Source of the DNA: Terriglobia bacterium
GTDB taxonomy: Bacteria > Acidobacteriota > Terriglobia > Bryobacterales > Bryobacteraceae
Assembly: GCA_020073615.1 (NCBI GenBank)
Contig: JAIQEX010000004.1
Span: forward strand, 49,804-113,803
Length of the DNA stretch: 64,000 bases
Reading direction: 5' to 3'
Positions 63,752 to 64,000 of the stretch are shown one piece after another. The position numbers and the translations under genes were made by a program. Position 1 is the first letter of the stretch. Each line of letters opens with the position of its first letter. Below the pieces are notes generated by a model, which saw only the letters and a list, made by a program, of their open reading frames with translations, did not search any database and had not been told where the DNA came from.

Positions 63752-64000
63752 GTAAGCGTCCGATGAACCCCTCTTCCCAAAGGCCGGTCAGGGCTGCATA
63801 GTGGTTTCATGACCGAAACCGTCAGCGAGGAGAAGGCGACCACCAAAAGCGAGCAGTGGCGCGAGCGGCTCACCGCGCAGGAGCGCAGCGGGCTGTCTGT
63901 GAAGGAATTCTGTAAGGGACTGGGGCTCACGGCGTGCACCTTCTACGCTTGGCGCAACCGGCTGCGCGGAGAGGGAGCGGTGCGCTTCGCCTTGGTGGAT
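63752..64000 (+). mobile_element. IS66-family insertion sequence, left end (continues beyond window)
   Basis: The sequence GTAAGCGTCCGATGAACCC at 63752 has the GTAAGCG start typical of IS66-family terminal repeats, and an IS66 TnpA-like frame begins 57 bases inside. The element lies seven bases after the IS3 fragment stop. IS66 elements make eight-base target duplications; the copy to compare with 63744-63751 would be beyond the right edge. Confidence 0.75.
63809..64000 (+). CDS. tnpA: IS66-family accessory protein TnpA, N-terminal part
   Basis: The first 64 residues are open to the window end. SEQWRERLTAQERSGLSVKE followed by FCKGLGLTACTFYAWRNRLR is the helix-turn-helix region of IS66 OrfA/TnpA proteins (sxxEFCrxxgl...tfYxWRxrL). 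It helps transposition together with TnpB and TnpC, expected to the right. Confidence 0.85.
   Translation, partial: MTETVSEEKATTKSEQWRERLTAQERSGLSVKEFCKGLGLTACTFYAWRNRLRGEGAVRFALVD

Overview
The window looks like a chromosome segment of a high-GC acidobacterium, most likely Bryobacterales/Solibacteraceae. The evidence is a secreted protein ending in a TIGR03437-type domain (14.9-15.7 kb), ADOP-type ABC permeases at both ends, a PDZ/S41 tricorn protease, a Tat-exported Gfo/Idh oxidoreductase next to a ThuA-like protein, and a hopanoid-associated glycosyltransferase (HpnB). The taxonomy is inferred from gene content only.

Layout. 0-3 kb: start of an ADOP permease on the minus strand, a gap, then a type II restriction-modification pair (m4C methyltransferase and a frameshifted XcyI-family nuclease). 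3-13 kb: homogentisate dioxygenase, a fused AmmeMemoRadiSam B/A protein with its radical SAM partner, Gfo/Idh plus ThuA, tricorn protease, hemerythrin. 13-16 kb: a DUF433/DUF5615 toxin-antitoxin pair and a secreted TIGR03437 protein, the last two each broken by one base. 16-26.2 kb (minus strand): a tightly packed eight-gene respiratory operon. In transcription order it encodes a flavin/Fe-S oxidoreductase, a Rieske protein, a long cytochrome b, a hexaheme cytochrome c, and the alpha, beta and gamma subunits plus chaperone of a type II DMSO-reductase-family molybdoenzyme. A CRP/FNR-like palindrome sits at its head. 26-33 kb: L-rhamnose isomerase-like protein, ferrochelatase, a broken serine hydrolase, alpha/beta hydrolase, SDR, redoxin, DUF2911 protein. 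33-36 kb: hrcA-grpE-dnaJ with a good sigma-70 promoter and a non-CIRCE inverted repeat. 38-45 kb: a compact histidine operon hisI-G-D-C-HAD-B-H-F-A with an intrinsic-terminator-like hairpin in its leader and no hisE. 45-48 kb: a small accessory islet (CxxC protein, DUF433 remnant, DUF2971 protein, recombinase remnant, an unrecognised 330-residue protein with a HEPN-like tail). 48-51 kb: ABC exporter, YdcF-like protein, PH-like membrane protein. 51-55 kb: galactose cassette (SSS symporter, small membrane protein, galactokinase) and a PIN/RHH toxin-antitoxin pair. 55-62 kb: transglutaminase-like protein whose C terminus runs into an inverted-repeat element, hpnB, diheme oxidoreductase, two hypotheticals, a KirBac channel. 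62-64 kb: an ADOP permease with an internal deletion, joined in frame to an IS3 transposase tail, then the left end of an IS66-type element that continues past the window.

The most interesting unit is the respiratory operon. It combines a bc-type quinol:cytochrome c module with a periplasmic Mo-bis-MGD oxidoreductase of unknown substrate and a GltD-like flavoprotein, in one transcript. Four genes carry single-base indels (restriction nuclease, DUF5615 toxin, TIGR03437 protein, serine hydrolase). The apparent housekeeping genes are intact, so real decay of accessory genes is possible, but sequencing error cannot be excluded. Coordinates of starts are chosen by Shine-Dalgarno, overlap and family length; nothing was checked by database search.
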